Shown piece by piece: positions 25,422-33,186 of a stretch of 64,000 nt of DNA. The position numbers were made by a program, and so were the translations under genes. Where the stretch lies: contig CAJTOI010000006.1 in NCBI GenBank assembly GCA_910577925.1, positions 116,221 to 180,220 on the forward strand, read 5' to 3'. Each line of letters starts with the position of its first letter. Within the stretch, counting starts at the first letter, position 1. The notes beneath the pieces are model-generated. The model was not told the origin of the DNA, searched no databases, and saw nothing but the letters and a program-made list of their open reading frames with translations. The stretch comes from an uncultured Roseburia sp. (GTDB lineage: Bacteria > Bacillota > Clostridia > Lachnospirales > Lachnospiraceae).

Positions 25422-26357
25422 TTAAAAGTTTAGTCGTTCCTCTTCCACCACAAGCGGACGCTTCATAATGCGGGCGTTCATATTCAGAATATATTCCCCC
25501 ACCAGGCCCACAAAAAACAGATTAATTCCGCCAAGCGCAAATACGCCGATGCTGATCGCCGCGATACCGACCGGATAGTCGATGATATGAAACAGCTTTA
25601 AGATCAGCGTCACAAACGCGATCAAAATCGAAATGCCGGATATCCCGAAGCCGATAATCGTCGCCATGCGCATCAGCACCTTGGAGTAGGAGGTGATTCC
25701 CAGCATCGCAAGGTCATACATGCGGAAGAAATTAAAGTGCGTCTTTCCCTTCCTCCGCTTGTCCTGCACATACTCGACCTGCTTCATCTTAAAGCCAAGC
25801 TCCGCCACAATCCCGCGGAAATATGGAATCGGGTCCTCGAGCCTGCGCAGCACGTCAATAAACTCCCGGTCGTAAAGCCCGAAGCCCATAAACTGCTTGA
25901 TATGCTTGTTCTCGGTAATCTTGCTCAGGAAGTCATAAAAGCACTCACGGATAAAATATTTGAACTTGTTTTCGTTGCTCTTACTCTTAATGCCGATGAC
26001 AACCTTGTACCCGGCCTCCCACTCGCGCACAAAATCCGCCATCATTTCCGGCGGCTCCTGCATATCCGCGGCAAGCAGCACCGTGCAGTCCCCGGTTGTC
26101 TGGATCATCCCGTAAAACGAAGAGCGCATCCATCCGAAATTATTGCCGTTAAAAATGACCTTGACATTCTCGTCCTTATCCGCGAGAATCCGCAGCAGAT
26201 CTCTTGTGCCGTCGGTGGAACAGTTGTCGATAAAAAGCATCTCATAGTCATACGCCGACAGGGCCCCGTCCATAATCTTTTTGAGCCGGTCATAGTCGTC
26301 AAAAATATTGTCTTTCTCATTGTAAGTCGGAATGACCATGCTTATTTTCTTTCGCAT
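25422..26357 (-). CDS. GtrB/ArnC-like polyprenyl-phosphate glycosyltransferase (GT2)
   Basis: The 311-residue protein has a GT-A domain starting ISMVIPTYNEKDNIFDDYDR, the motif FIDNCSTDGT, and ADMQEPPEM in place of the usual DADLQDPPE. Two C-terminal helices (around 232-256 and 268-290) and a short cytosolic tail follow. This is the architecture of GtrB, ArnC and CsbB enzymes, which move a sugar from a nucleotide onto undecaprenyl phosphate on the inner face of the membrane. AGGAGG precedes the ATG at 26357. The adjacent CDP-sugar genes raise the possibility that the donor is CDP-linked; this is untested inference. Confidence 0.82.
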   Translation of the reverse strand: MRKKISMVIPTYNEKDNIFDDYDRLKKIMDGALSAYDYEMLFIDNCSTDGTRDLLRILADKDENVKVIFNGNNFGWMRSSFYGMIQTTGDCTVLLAADMQEPPEMMADFVREWEAGYKVVIGIKSKSNENKFKYFIRECFYDFLSKITENKHIKQFMGFGLYDREFIDVLRRLEDPIPYFRGIVAELGFKMKQVEYVQDKRRKGKTHFNFFRMYDLAMLGITSYSKVLMRMATIIGFGISGISILIAFVTLILKLFHIIDYPVGIAAISIGVFALGGINLFFVGLVGEYILNMNARIMKRPLVVEEERLNF

Positions 26358-26369
26358 TCTGCTATCCTC

Positions 26370-26945
26370 CTAGAACCCGCCGTAGGTATCCATAAATTCG
26401 CGGAAGGTCTGCAAATTCCTGTCCTTGTCCGCCAGAATCACCTGCTCTTTTCCGCCGATCTTATCGAGCGGCCACTCTACGGCGATATCCTTATCATTCC
26501 ACAGAATCCCGTCATCGTATTCCCCGTAAAATTTTTCGGCGCACTTGTAGCTGACGATGGATTCCTCCAGCACCAGATACCCGTGCGCGCAGCCCGCCGG
26601 AACCAAAATTTCATTGTGCCTGCTTCCGATCAAATCAAAGCCCAGCCATTTTCTGAATGTCGGACTGTCCTTTCGAAGATCCACCACCACGTCGTAGACA
26701 TGACCGCAAATGCAGCGCACCAGCTTCGGCTGCTGCTTCTCGCGCTGAAAATGCAGCGCGCGGATCACGCCCTTATAAGACGTCGTGTAAAACACCTCCA
26801 TCAGATCGTGCCGGATGCCGTTCGCCTCAAACACCTCTTTGGAGTAATCTTTTGTAAAGCACCCGCGCACATCGTCCGCGTTAAAAGGCGTTACCTTGAT
26901 CAGGCCCGCAATCTCCGTCTCCTCAAACTCAAATTTCTGTATCAT
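26370..26945 (-). CDS. dTDP-4-dehydrorhamnose 3,5-epimerase-family protein (RmlC-like cupin)
   Basis: The 191-residue cupin has the conserved RmlC blocks: RGCFTKDY, VIRALHFQREKQQPKLVRC (catalytic His in RALHFQ), DVVVDLRKDSPTFRKW and VPAGCAHGYLVLEE. RmlC-type enzymes epimerise C3 and/or C5 of a 4-keto-6-deoxysugar nucleotide. No rmlA, rmlB or rmlD is present and the gene follows rfbF, rfbG and an SDR gene. The substrate is therefore probably CDP-4-keto-6-deoxyglucose. Whether both centres are epimerised is unknown. Confidence 0.8.
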   Translation of the reverse strand: MIQKFEFEETEIAGLIKVTPFNADDVRGCFTKDYSKEVFEANGIRHDLMEVFYTTSYKGVIRALHFQREKQQPKLVRCICGHVYDVVVDLRKDSPTFRKWLGFDLIGSRHNEILVPAGCAHGYLVLEESIVSYKCAEKFYGEYDDGILWNDKDIAVEWPLDKIGGKEQVILADKDRNLQTFREFMDTYGGF

Positions 26946-26957
26946 CCGCCCCTCCTC

Positions 26958-27875
26958 TTATTCCTCTTCGCGTTTTATCCAGTCCCTTGTGCGCCTGCAT
27001 CCTTCGCCAAAGCTGACCGCGGCTTTAAATCCGGTGTCCGTCTCGGTTTTCGTGCAGTCGAAATCCGCGAGCGGCTGATTCACGCCCGTAAACGGGATAT
27101 CCCCGAAAATAAAGTCCAGCTCCGGCGCAATCGCCGCTTTCATCTCCAGCAGAAATTCCTTTAGCGGCTTCGCCTCACCGGAACCGATCAGGTATTCGCA
27201 GAACGGTCTGCCGTTTTCCCCAATTAGCCGGAACGCCCGCGCCACATCGTCAATATACACAAAGTCATAATTCTGGGTGCCCGCCGTAAACTGCGGCGCC
27301 TCCCCCCGGATGCATTTTCGAATCGTCGTATTTACCATGCGCGGGCTCTTCTCCCCGGCGCCGTACGCGTTGGTAATCATCGCCCACACAAGCTCTATCC
27401 CGATATCCGCCGCCACCGACTTGCACATCGTATGCGCCGCAAGCTTGCCGCTCCCGTAGATATAGCCGAGTCCGGGCTTATTTTCCGGCTGCCACACCGC
27501 GCGCCAGGTCTCCGTCTCCATGATGCTCCCCGCGCCCACAAACCGGCTGCAGCCCAGCGCCTTCGCCGCGCGCAGACAGTCCGCCGTCCATTTTGCATTG
27601 TCAAGCTGCAGTCCGACATCGGCCCGCGCGCTTCCCGCAGATCCGGTCCATGCAAAATGGAAAAACGTATCGCAGTCCCTGTCCGGGATTTTCTCCGCAA
27701 GCTCCGCCGCATTTGCAATGTCAAACGAATAACAGGTCACGAGACTGCTCTGCGGCAGATTTTCGCTGTGCGCCTTATGCGCCAGCGCAAGCACCTCGAT
27801 TCCGTGCTCCGTCAGTTCCTTTACAACCGCGCTGCCGACAAACCCGTTCGCGCCCGATACGATTACTTTTTTCAT
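26958..27875 (-). CDS. NAD-dependent epimerase/dehydratase (SDR), probable 4-ketoreductase of the CDP-sugar pathway
   Basis: The protein has about 305 residues. The N-terminus MKKVIVSGANGFVGSAVVKE is a Rossmann motif and GYIYGSGKLAAH contains the YxxxK active site. A serine (VGAGSIMETE) is at the usual position. It probably reduces the 4-keto group after dehydration by RfbG, with or without epimerisation. The ATG at 27875 is preceded by AGAGGG and lies 11 bp after the rfbG stop. A longer frame to 27962 would overlap rfbG with no family similarity. Confidence 0.75.
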   Translation of the reverse strand: MKKVIVSGANGFVGSAVVKELTEHGIEVLALAHKAHSENLPQSSLVTCYSFDIANAAELAEKIPDRDCDTFFHFAWTGSAGSARADVGLQLDNAKWTADCLRAAKALGCSRFVGAGSIMETETWRAVWQPENKPGLGYIYGSGKLAAHTMCKSVAADIGIELVWAMITNAYGAGEKSPRMVNTTIRKCIRGEAPQFTAGTQNYDFVYIDDVARAFRLIGENGRPFCEYLIGSGEAKPLKEFLLEMKAAIAPELDFIFGDIPFTGVNQPLADFDCTKTETDTGFKAAVSFGEGCRRTRDWIKREEE

Positions 27876-27886
27876 ATCCGCCCTCT

Positions 27887-28939
27887 CTATTCCAGATAAT
27901 GTGCGATCTCCCGACGCATCTCGGCGCAGATATCGCCCCCGCTCAGATACACCTTGCTCCACGCCGCGGCATGTTCCACCGCATCGTCAATGCGCCACTT
28001 CGGCCTCCAGCCCGTCACGCGCTTGATTTTCGAGCAGTCCAGCTTCAGAAAGCCCGCCTCGTGCGGCGCCCCCGGCTCCGACACATCCTCCCACGCCGCC
28101 GGCTCCCCCCAGCTCCCGCAGAACAGATCCGCCAGCTCTCCGGTCGTCACGCAGTCGCACTCGTCCGGCCCTACATTGTAGCTGCCCTCATAGCGCACCC
28201 TGTCATGGTACTGCAGTTCCGCCAGTTTCAGATACGCGCAGACCGGCTCCAGCACATGCTGATACGGCCGGATGGACGCGGGATTGCGCACGATGATTTT
28301 CCTGCCCGCCTCCACGGCGCGCACACAGTCCGGGATAATGCGGTCTTTGGCAAAGTCGCCGCCCCCGATGACGTTCCCGGCTCTGCAGGTAGAAATCGCC
28401 GTTCTCCCGTCGCCGAAAAAGGACTGCCGGTAGGAATCCGTCACCAGCTCGGAGCAGGATTTCGAATTGGAATACGGGTCGTAGCCGTTTAGCGTGTCGT
28501 TTTCGCGGTACCCCCACTCCCACTCGTTGTTCCGGTACACCTTGTCCGTCGTGACATTGACAAACGATTTCACGCAGGGGTGCAGCCGCACTGCCTCAAG
28601 GATATTGACCGTCCCCATCACATTCGCTTCATAGGTGTAGACCGGATTCGCATAACTCTCCCGCACGATCGGCTGCGCCGCCATGTGAATGACAACCTCC
28701 GGCAGATACGCGTCAAAGACCTCATTCAGATGCGGCAGATCTCTGATATCCCCCGTCACGGAGACCATTCCCTCCGCCATATTCGTCAGCTCAAACAGCG
28801 ACGGCTCGGTGGGCGCGGAAAGCGCGTATCCAATGACCTTCGCCCCCTGCCGTTTTAACACCTCGCACATCCAGGTCCCCTTAAATCCGGTATGCCCCGT
28901 CACGAGCACGGTTTTATTCCGATAAAAACTTAAATCCAT
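27887..28939 (-). CDS. rfbG: CDP-glucose 4,6-dehydratase
   Basis: The protein has about 350 residues. It starts MDLSFYRNKTVLVTGHTGFK, where GHTGFKGTW is the signature of RfbG/DdhB. The active-site Tyr/Lys are in YDPYSNSKSCSE, and NVTTDKVYRN and IGGGDFAKDRIIPD follow. It converts CDP-glucose to CDP-4-keto-6-deoxyglucose. The ATG at 28939 has AGGGAG upstream. It is directly downstream of rfbF in the same operon. Confidence 0.92.
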   Translation of the reverse strand: MDLSFYRNKTVLVTGHTGFKGTWMCEVLKRQGAKVIGYALSAPTEPSLFELTNMAEGMVSVTGDIRDLPHLNEVFDAYLPEVVIHMAAQPIVRESYANPVYTYEANVMGTVNILEAVRLHPCVKSFVNVTTDKVYRNNEWEWGYRENDTLNGYDPYSNSKSCSELVTDSYRQSFFGDGRTAISTCRAGNVIGGGDFAKDRIIPDCVRAVEAGRKIIVRNPASIRPYQHVLEPVCAYLKLAELQYHDRVRYEGSYNVGPDECDCVTTGELADLFCGSWGEPAAWEDVSEPGAPHEAGFLKLDCSKIKRVTGWRPKWRIDDAVEHAAAWSKVYLSGGDICAEMRREIAHYLE

Positions 28940-28977
28940 CTTAATCTCCCTGATTACTTGTCTCACAAACCGCCGCG

Positions 28978-29754
28978 CTAATCCCAGACCTTCCAGGGCG
29001 CCCGGTTCTCCTCGAGCAGACCGTCAAGCATCGTCTTGTCCCGCAGCGTGTCCATACACTGCCAGAATCCGTCGTGCTTGTAGGCCTGCAGCTGCCCCTC
29101 GGCCGCAAGGCGCTCCAGCGGCTCCCGCTCAAAGGTGGTATCATCCCCCTCGATATAGTCGATGACCTTCGGCTCCAGCACCATGTAGCCGCCGTTAATC
29201 CAGCCGCCGTCTTCCTTCCGCTTCTCCGAAAACCGCTCAACCGCATTGTCCCCCGCGATATCCATCGTGCCGAATCGCCCGCCCGGCTGAATCGCCGTCA
29301 TCGTCGCAAGCTTCCCGCTTCGCCTGTGAAATTCGTAGAGCTTTGCAAGATCGATATCGCAGACTCCGTCGCCGTAAGTGAGCATAAAGGTCTCCCCGCC
29401 GATATACTCCCGCACGCGCCGGATTCTCCCGCCGGTCATTGTGTTCAGCCCGGTATCCACCACCGAGACCTTCCACGGCTCCGCCACATTGTTGTGCACC
29501 ACCATGGAATTTTCCGCGGTAAAGTCAAACGTGATATCCGAGCGGTGCAGATAATAATTCGCAAAATATTCCTTAATCACCTGCTGTTTGTAGCCCGCGC
29601 AGATGACAAACTCGTTGAACCCGTAAGCGGAATACTCCTTCATAATGTGCCATAAAATCGGCTGATTCCCGATTTCAATCATCGGTTTTGGCTTCAGATG
29701 CGACTCTTCCGAGATCCTTGTCCCGAATCCGCCCGCCAAAATAACTACTTTCAT
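28978..29754 (-). CDS. rfbF: Glucose-1-phosphate cytidylyltransferase
   Basis: The 258-residue enzyme makes CDP-glucose from CTP and glucose-1-P. The nucleotidyltransferase signature is VILAGGFGTRISEESHLKPK, followed by PMIEIGNQPILWHIMK, typical of RfbF/DdhA. The segments YGDGVCDID and GGYMVLEPKVIDYI are also conserved. It is the first gene of the main minus-strand operon. AAGGGG precedes the ATG, and a promoter candidate lies at 29778-29805. Confidence 0.93.
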   Translation of the reverse strand: MKVVILAGGFGTRISEESHLKPKPMIEIGNQPILWHIMKEYSAYGFNEFVICAGYKQQVIKEYFANYYLHRSDITFDFTAENSMVVHNNVAEPWKVSVVDTGLNTMTGGRIRRVREYIGGETFMLTYGDGVCDIDLAKLYEFHRRSGKLATMTAIQPGGRFGTMDIAGDNAVERFSEKRKEDGGWINGGYMVLEPKVIDYIEGDDTTFEREPLERLAAEGQLQAYKHDGFWQCMDTLRDKTMLDGLLEENRAPWKVWD

Positions 29755-29777
29755 TATATAATACCCCTTTTTTCGCC

Positions 29778-29805
29778 ATAATATCTTATCTTCCTATTCT
29801 AACAA
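29778..29805 (-). promoter_or_regulatory. Candidate promoter of the main polysaccharide operon
   Basis: On the minus strand TTGTTA (29800-29805), a 16-bp spacer and TATTAT (29778-29783) lie about 24 bp upstream of the rfbF start. It is placed at the head of a long co-directional gene run. Confidence 0.45.
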
Positions 29806-29817
29806 TTGCGCCCCCAG

Positions 29818-29907
29818 ATTGCAAGTTCTTTTCACGGCGGGACGGCATTGCCGGCGCGGCCATTGCAAAACCGTACAATCTATGCTACGATTGCAAAAAG
29901 CTGCAAT
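29818..29907. repeat. Repeated ATTGCAA motif in divergent control region
   Basis: ATTGCAA occurs at 29818-29824, 29862-29868 and 29890-29896. The last copy is part of a dyad, ATTGCA-N6-TGCAAT (29890-29907). The copies lie between rfbF (minus) and the plus-strand gene at 29962. They may be binding sites for a regulator of both operons; nothing in the sequence names it. Confidence 0.35.
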
Positions 29908-29961
29908 TTACTGCGGCATAAAATTCTGATAGGAATTTACGCTTTTATTCTGTGAGGGTTT

Positions 29962-30909
29962 ATGAAAAATATTATTGGAGAATCTTATTATTACCTGAAA
30001 TACATGCTTCGAAACAAATTGCGCGCAAAATACGGCGATGCGGACTGGCTCTATGCCCATTATGCCGGAAAGCCTTACTGGGATACCGACACGCTGAACC
30101 GCGAGGTGGCGGCGCTGATTTCGTCCGGCGCCCCCTTTATGATGGGGCGTTTCGGCGCGGTAGAGCTTTTTAACATGCGCACGGACGAATTTCACCGCAG
30201 CGGCAATGCCGCAAAAGCCTGCGGCCAGCTCTACACCAACGCGGGATTTTTCCCCAATGATACCTCTCTGCTCCCCCGATTCAACGAAGTCATGAAGGAT
30301 GCCTGCGGCCAGCTCGATATTCTGGGTGTCTGGCAGAATTCCTGTGAAGATTATTATATCCGCAGATACTGCCGAAATCTCAAAGCCACCGCAAAGCTTA
30401 TCTCGATCGAGCCCTGGCGGAACGAATTTCCCTGGTCTTCGGCGCTCGCGGGCAAGCGCGTGCTCGTCGTGCACCCGTTTGAGGATTCCATCCGGCAGCA
30501 ATACAGAAATTACGATAAGCTTTTTTTGAATCCGCAGATGCTTCCGAAATTTGAGCTTTTGACCCTAAAAGCCGTTCAGACTTCCGGGGATGCTTCCGAC
30601 TCCCGCTTTTCGGACTGGTTTGAGGCGCTTGACTGGATGTGCGGCGAGTGCGACAGGCGCGATTTCGACATTGCCCTCTTAGGCTGCGGCGCTTACGGTT
30701 TTCCGCTCGCGGCCCACATCAAGAAAACAGGCAGGCAGGCGATTCATCTGGGCGGCTGTCTGCAGATTCTGTTCGGTCTGCGCGGCAAGCGCTGGGACGA
30801 GATGGAGCCTGATATCGTCGCCATGTACAACGAATACTGGCATTACCCTCTCGCGGACGAGGCGCCCGCCGGGAGCGACGCCATCGAGGGCGGAACATAC
30901 TGGAAATAA
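29962..30909 (+). CDS. Probable GT-D-type glycosyltransferase
   Basis: The protein has 315 residues. An N-terminal block reads SSGAPFMMGRFGAVELFNMR, similar to the R-x-G-x-x-E pattern of GT-D (DUF1792-like) enzymes. A C-terminal block, FDIALLGCGAYGFPLAAHIK followed by RQAIHLGGCLQIL, resembles their Rossmann-like end. The middle (DSIRQQYRN) is also seen in this group. No signal peptide or membrane helix is evident, so it probably acts in the cytosol. It heads a three-gene plus-strand operon divergent from the main cluster. The assignment rests on motif recall. Confidence 0.5.
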   Translation: MKNIIGESYYYLKYMLRNKLRAKYGDADWLYAHYAGKPYWDTDTLNREVAALISSGAPFMMGRFGAVELFNMRTDEFHRSGNAAKACGQLYTNAGFFPNDTSLLPRFNEVMKDACGQLDILGVWQNSCEDYYIRRYCRNLKATAKLISIEPWRNEFPWSSALAGKRVLVVHPFEDSIRQQYRNYDKLFLNPQMLPKFELLTLKAVQTSGDASDSRFSDWFEALDWMCGECDRRDFDIALLGCGAYGFPLAAHIKKTGRQAIHLGGCLQILFGLRGKRWDEMEPDIVAMYNEYWHYPLADEAPAGSDAIEGGTYWK

Positions 30910-30922
30910 TATTATTTAGGAG

Positions 30923-30966
30923 GCCGGAGTGAGAAATAAGCTCGATAGCTTATTTCTCACTCCGGC
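30923..30966. repeat. Perfect 20-bp inverted repeat (hairpin) between two co-directional genes
   Basis: The left arm 30923-30942 and right arm 30947-30966 are perfectly complementary over 20 bp, beginning GCCGGAGTGAGAA, with a CGAT loop. An AGGAGG (30918-30923) with a GTG at 30929 precedes the stem, and the GGAGG/ATG pair of the next gene (start 30980) follows it. There is no T-run, so it is more likely an RNA processing, stabilising or translation-control element than a simple terminator. Confidence 0.7.
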
Positions 30967-30979
30967 ATGGAGGATTTTT

Positions 30980-31969
30980 ATGTCACACACCATTCCCGTC
31001 ATTATCCATCACGAAACCGGAGCCAAAAAGCAGTCCGGCGGCAAAAAGAATCAGGAATACCTGCGCTACTGTATCGAGCAGGCCGCAAAATATAATAAAA
31101 AGGTCGTGCTGCTGGGCGACGAGAACAACCGCGCCTGGTGCCACGACTGGCACCATGTGGACGAATTTCCCTCCGCGCGCTACGAGGCGTTTGCAAACGT
31201 CTTTCAGAACTTTTCCGCCTACCCGGATTCCTGGGCAGTCAGCTTTTTCAAGCGCTTTTTTCTGATTTATGAATTTCTGGTTAAGGAAGATTACGAGGAC
31301 TGCGTAATTTTGGACAGTGATATCCTGGTTTATGTCAATTTCAGCAATTATGCGCCCTTCGCGTCCTGTGATACGGCGCTCGAAATTCCGGAAAATCAAA
31401 ATCTTCCCGGCGGTCCCTCCGGAAACGGTATGCGTCAGACCGCATGCGCCGGTATTTCTTATTTTAAGCGGGATGCGCTCGCGGCGTTTCTCGATTACTG
31501 TATCGAAACGTATGCAGACCATGCGGACGAGATCCGAAAGAAATGGGAGTTTCACCAGAATTATCACCTGCCGGGCGGCGTCGGGGAGATGACCCTGCTC
31601 TACCGTTGGACAAGAACCCTGCCCGAGGATAAGGTGTTAAATCTGCTGATCCCCTATGAGAATACCGTGTTTGATCTGAATATGTGCATCCCCGAGTGTT
31701 TCCGTCCCGGGGAATATGAGCACGACGGGCTGCTCCGCATCAAGCGGCTGCGCTGGCAGAACGGCGAACCTTACTGCAGACGCCTTTCGGACGGCCGGCT
31801 GATCCGTTTTCACGCGCTGCATTTCGTGGATATATCCAAGCTGTATATGTACGATTTCTTTACCGCGCAGAAAATTTCATTTCCCGTGCGCGTCACCGGA
31901 TTCCTGTGGCATATGCGGAGCATCCTTGCGGGCATCAAGCACGGGGATTTTCATCCCTTCCGCAGATAA
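30980..31969 (+). CDS. Glycosyltransferase-like protein with DxD motif
   Basis: The protein has 329 residues. It starts MSHTIPVIIHHETGAKKQSG and contains EDCVILDSDILVYVNFSNY, a DxD-type metal site like that of GT8/GT-A sugar transferases. RIKRLRWQNGEPYCR and LIRFHALHF follow. It is soluble apart from a possible amphipathic C-terminus. The ATG at 30980 has GGAGG at good spacing. An in-frame GTG at 30929, also with AGGAGG, would start inside the hairpin. The donor and acceptor are unknown. Confidence 0.55.
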   Translation: MSHTIPVIIHHETGAKKQSGGKKNQEYLRYCIEQAAKYNKKVVLLGDENNRAWCHDWHHVDEFPSARYEAFANVFQNFSAYPDSWAVSFFKRFFLIYEFLVKEDYEDCVILDSDILVYVNFSNYAPFASCDTALEIPENQNLPGGPSGNGMRQTACAGISYFKRDALAAFLDYCIETYADHADEIRKKWEFHQNYHLPGGVGEMTLLYRWTRTLPEDKVLNLLIPYENTVFDLNMCIPECFRPGEYEHDGLLRIKRLRWQNGEPYCRRLSDGRLIRFHALHFVDISKLYMYDFFTAQKISFPVRVTGFLWHMRSILAGIKHGDFHPFRR

Positions 31970-32010
31970 CACATACCGCCGGAGATTTTTCCGGGACAAA
32001 GGAGATTATT

Positions 32011-33054
32011 ATGAAGAAAGAACGCTCTTCCAATTTTGAACTGCTGCGCCTGCTGTGCATTTTCGGAATCCTTGTGATGCACACTTTCGCGGGAATCGAT
32101 ACGACCGTAAGCACGCAAAACCTGCTGCTGCAGGTATTCTGCAACTCTCTGTTCAATACCGGCGTCACCTGTTTTGTGCTGATTTCGGGTTATTTCGGCA
32201 TCCGCTTTGACCTCGCAAAGCTTGTGCGGCTCGATCTGATGATTATCTTCTTTACGCTGGCCGGAAATCTGCTTCTCGGCGATTTCGGCATAAAGACGCT
32301 GATCAAATCCTGCATCCCGGTGATCTCGCGGCAGTACTGGTTTATCTCCTGCTATTTTGTCCTCTGCATTCTGGCCCCGTACTTAAACCAGATTCCCGAA
32401 AAAATGAAAAAGGAGCAGTTTCGAACTCTGCTCCTTGTGCTTCTCCTGATATTTTCGGTTATACCGACCGTCACCACCTACGATATCATGCAGGATGCCG
32501 GCAAAGGCCTTGCGGATTTCGTCATGATTTATCTGATCGGACGCTATCTGGCGCTCTACTGCAGCGGACCGCTCCGGATTCGACGGCTGCTGGCCGGCAT
32601 CGTGCTCTCCGTCGGCATTATTTTCGCGGCCGACGGTGCCCGCTCTCTCGCATCCGGTGTGATTTATACTACGTTTGCGAGAGACTGTTCCGTCTTTATC
32701 ATCTTCGCATCGGTTCTGCTATTGCTGCTGTTTCAGGAGCTGCGTTTCAAAAACGGCGTCATTAACCGGGCCGCCGGCAATGTGCTTGCTGTCTATGTTC
32801 TCGACGGCTTCCTGCGCGCTTTCTTAAACCGCTATATCGACTGGGAACTGTATGCCGAAAAATGGTATCTGATTTTCCTCGTGTTCGCTTATGTGCTTGC
32901 CGTGATGCTTGCCGCGATTCTCGCAAACGAACTCCGAAAATTTACGATCGGACGCGTCGAGCCGTGGCTGTCGGAGCGCATCGTCCGCCTCTGGAACCGG
33001 CTGCGGGCATGGCTGCTGCGGTTCGCCGATAAGACGCTGGCATTTTTTTCGTAA
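32011..33054 (+). CDS. Acyltransferase 3 family membrane protein
   Basis: The protein has 347 residues and ten predicted helices. The N-terminus MKKERSSNFELLRLLCIFGI, followed by LVMHTFAG and VTCFVLISGYFGIRFDLAKL, is the O-acyltransferase pattern. It is a paralogue of the gene at 14607-15656, with which it shares FxLISGYFGIR and the KLxxLDLMxIFF region. It is last in the plus-strand operon and ends at a strong bidirectional terminator. The ATG at 32011 has GGAG upstream. The likely role is O-acetylation of the surface polysaccharide. Confidence 0.82.
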   Translation: MKKERSSNFELLRLLCIFGILVMHTFAGIDTTVSTQNLLLQVFCNSLFNTGVTCFVLISGYFGIRFDLAKLVRLDLMIIFFTLAGNLLLGDFGIKTLIKSCIPVISRQYWFISCYFVLCILAPYLNQIPEKMKKEQFRTLLLVLLLIFSVIPTVTTYDIMQDAGKGLADFVMIYLIGRYLALYCSGPLRIRRLLAGIVLSVGIIFAADGARSLASGVIYTTFARDCSVFIIFASVLLLLLFQELRFKNGVINRAAGNVLAVYVLDGFLRAFLNRYIDWELYAEKWYLIFLVFAYVLAVMLAAILANELRKFTIGRVEPWLSERIVRLWNRLRAWLLRFADKTLAFFS

Positions 33055-33113
33055 TGCCGCAGAAACGCCGGACCGAATGTGTTTCTCCGCAAACCGGGAC
33101 ATGTAAAATCCCA

Positions 33114-33180
33114 CACAAAAGGGCGCTGTCCGCAAAACACGTGAAAAATAAAACGTGAATGCAGACAGCGCCCTTTTGTG
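33114..33180. terminator. Bidirectional terminator between convergent genes
   Basis: CACAAAAGGGCGCTGTC (33114-33130) and GACAGCGCCCTTTTGTG (33164-33180) are perfect 17-bp complements. The arms carry AAAA/TTTT tracts, so each strand ends its stem in a U-run. The loop (33 nt) contains a small CACGTG-centred dyad. It separates the acyltransferase gene (plus) from the DUF3048 gene (minus). Confidence 0.82.
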
Positions 33181-33186
33181 TCCCGA

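Noticed and set aside
25737..27164. 475-codon plus-strand frame
   Set aside because: It is antisense across three well-supported minus-strand genes (GT2, epimerase, SDR). The residue composition is not protein-like and there are no motifs.
29926..29938. TGATAGGAATTTA resembling the core of the invertible-segment sites
   Set aside because: Only the 7-bp core and two flanking bases match; the 9-bp arms are absent. It is likely chance, so no third recombination site is claimed.
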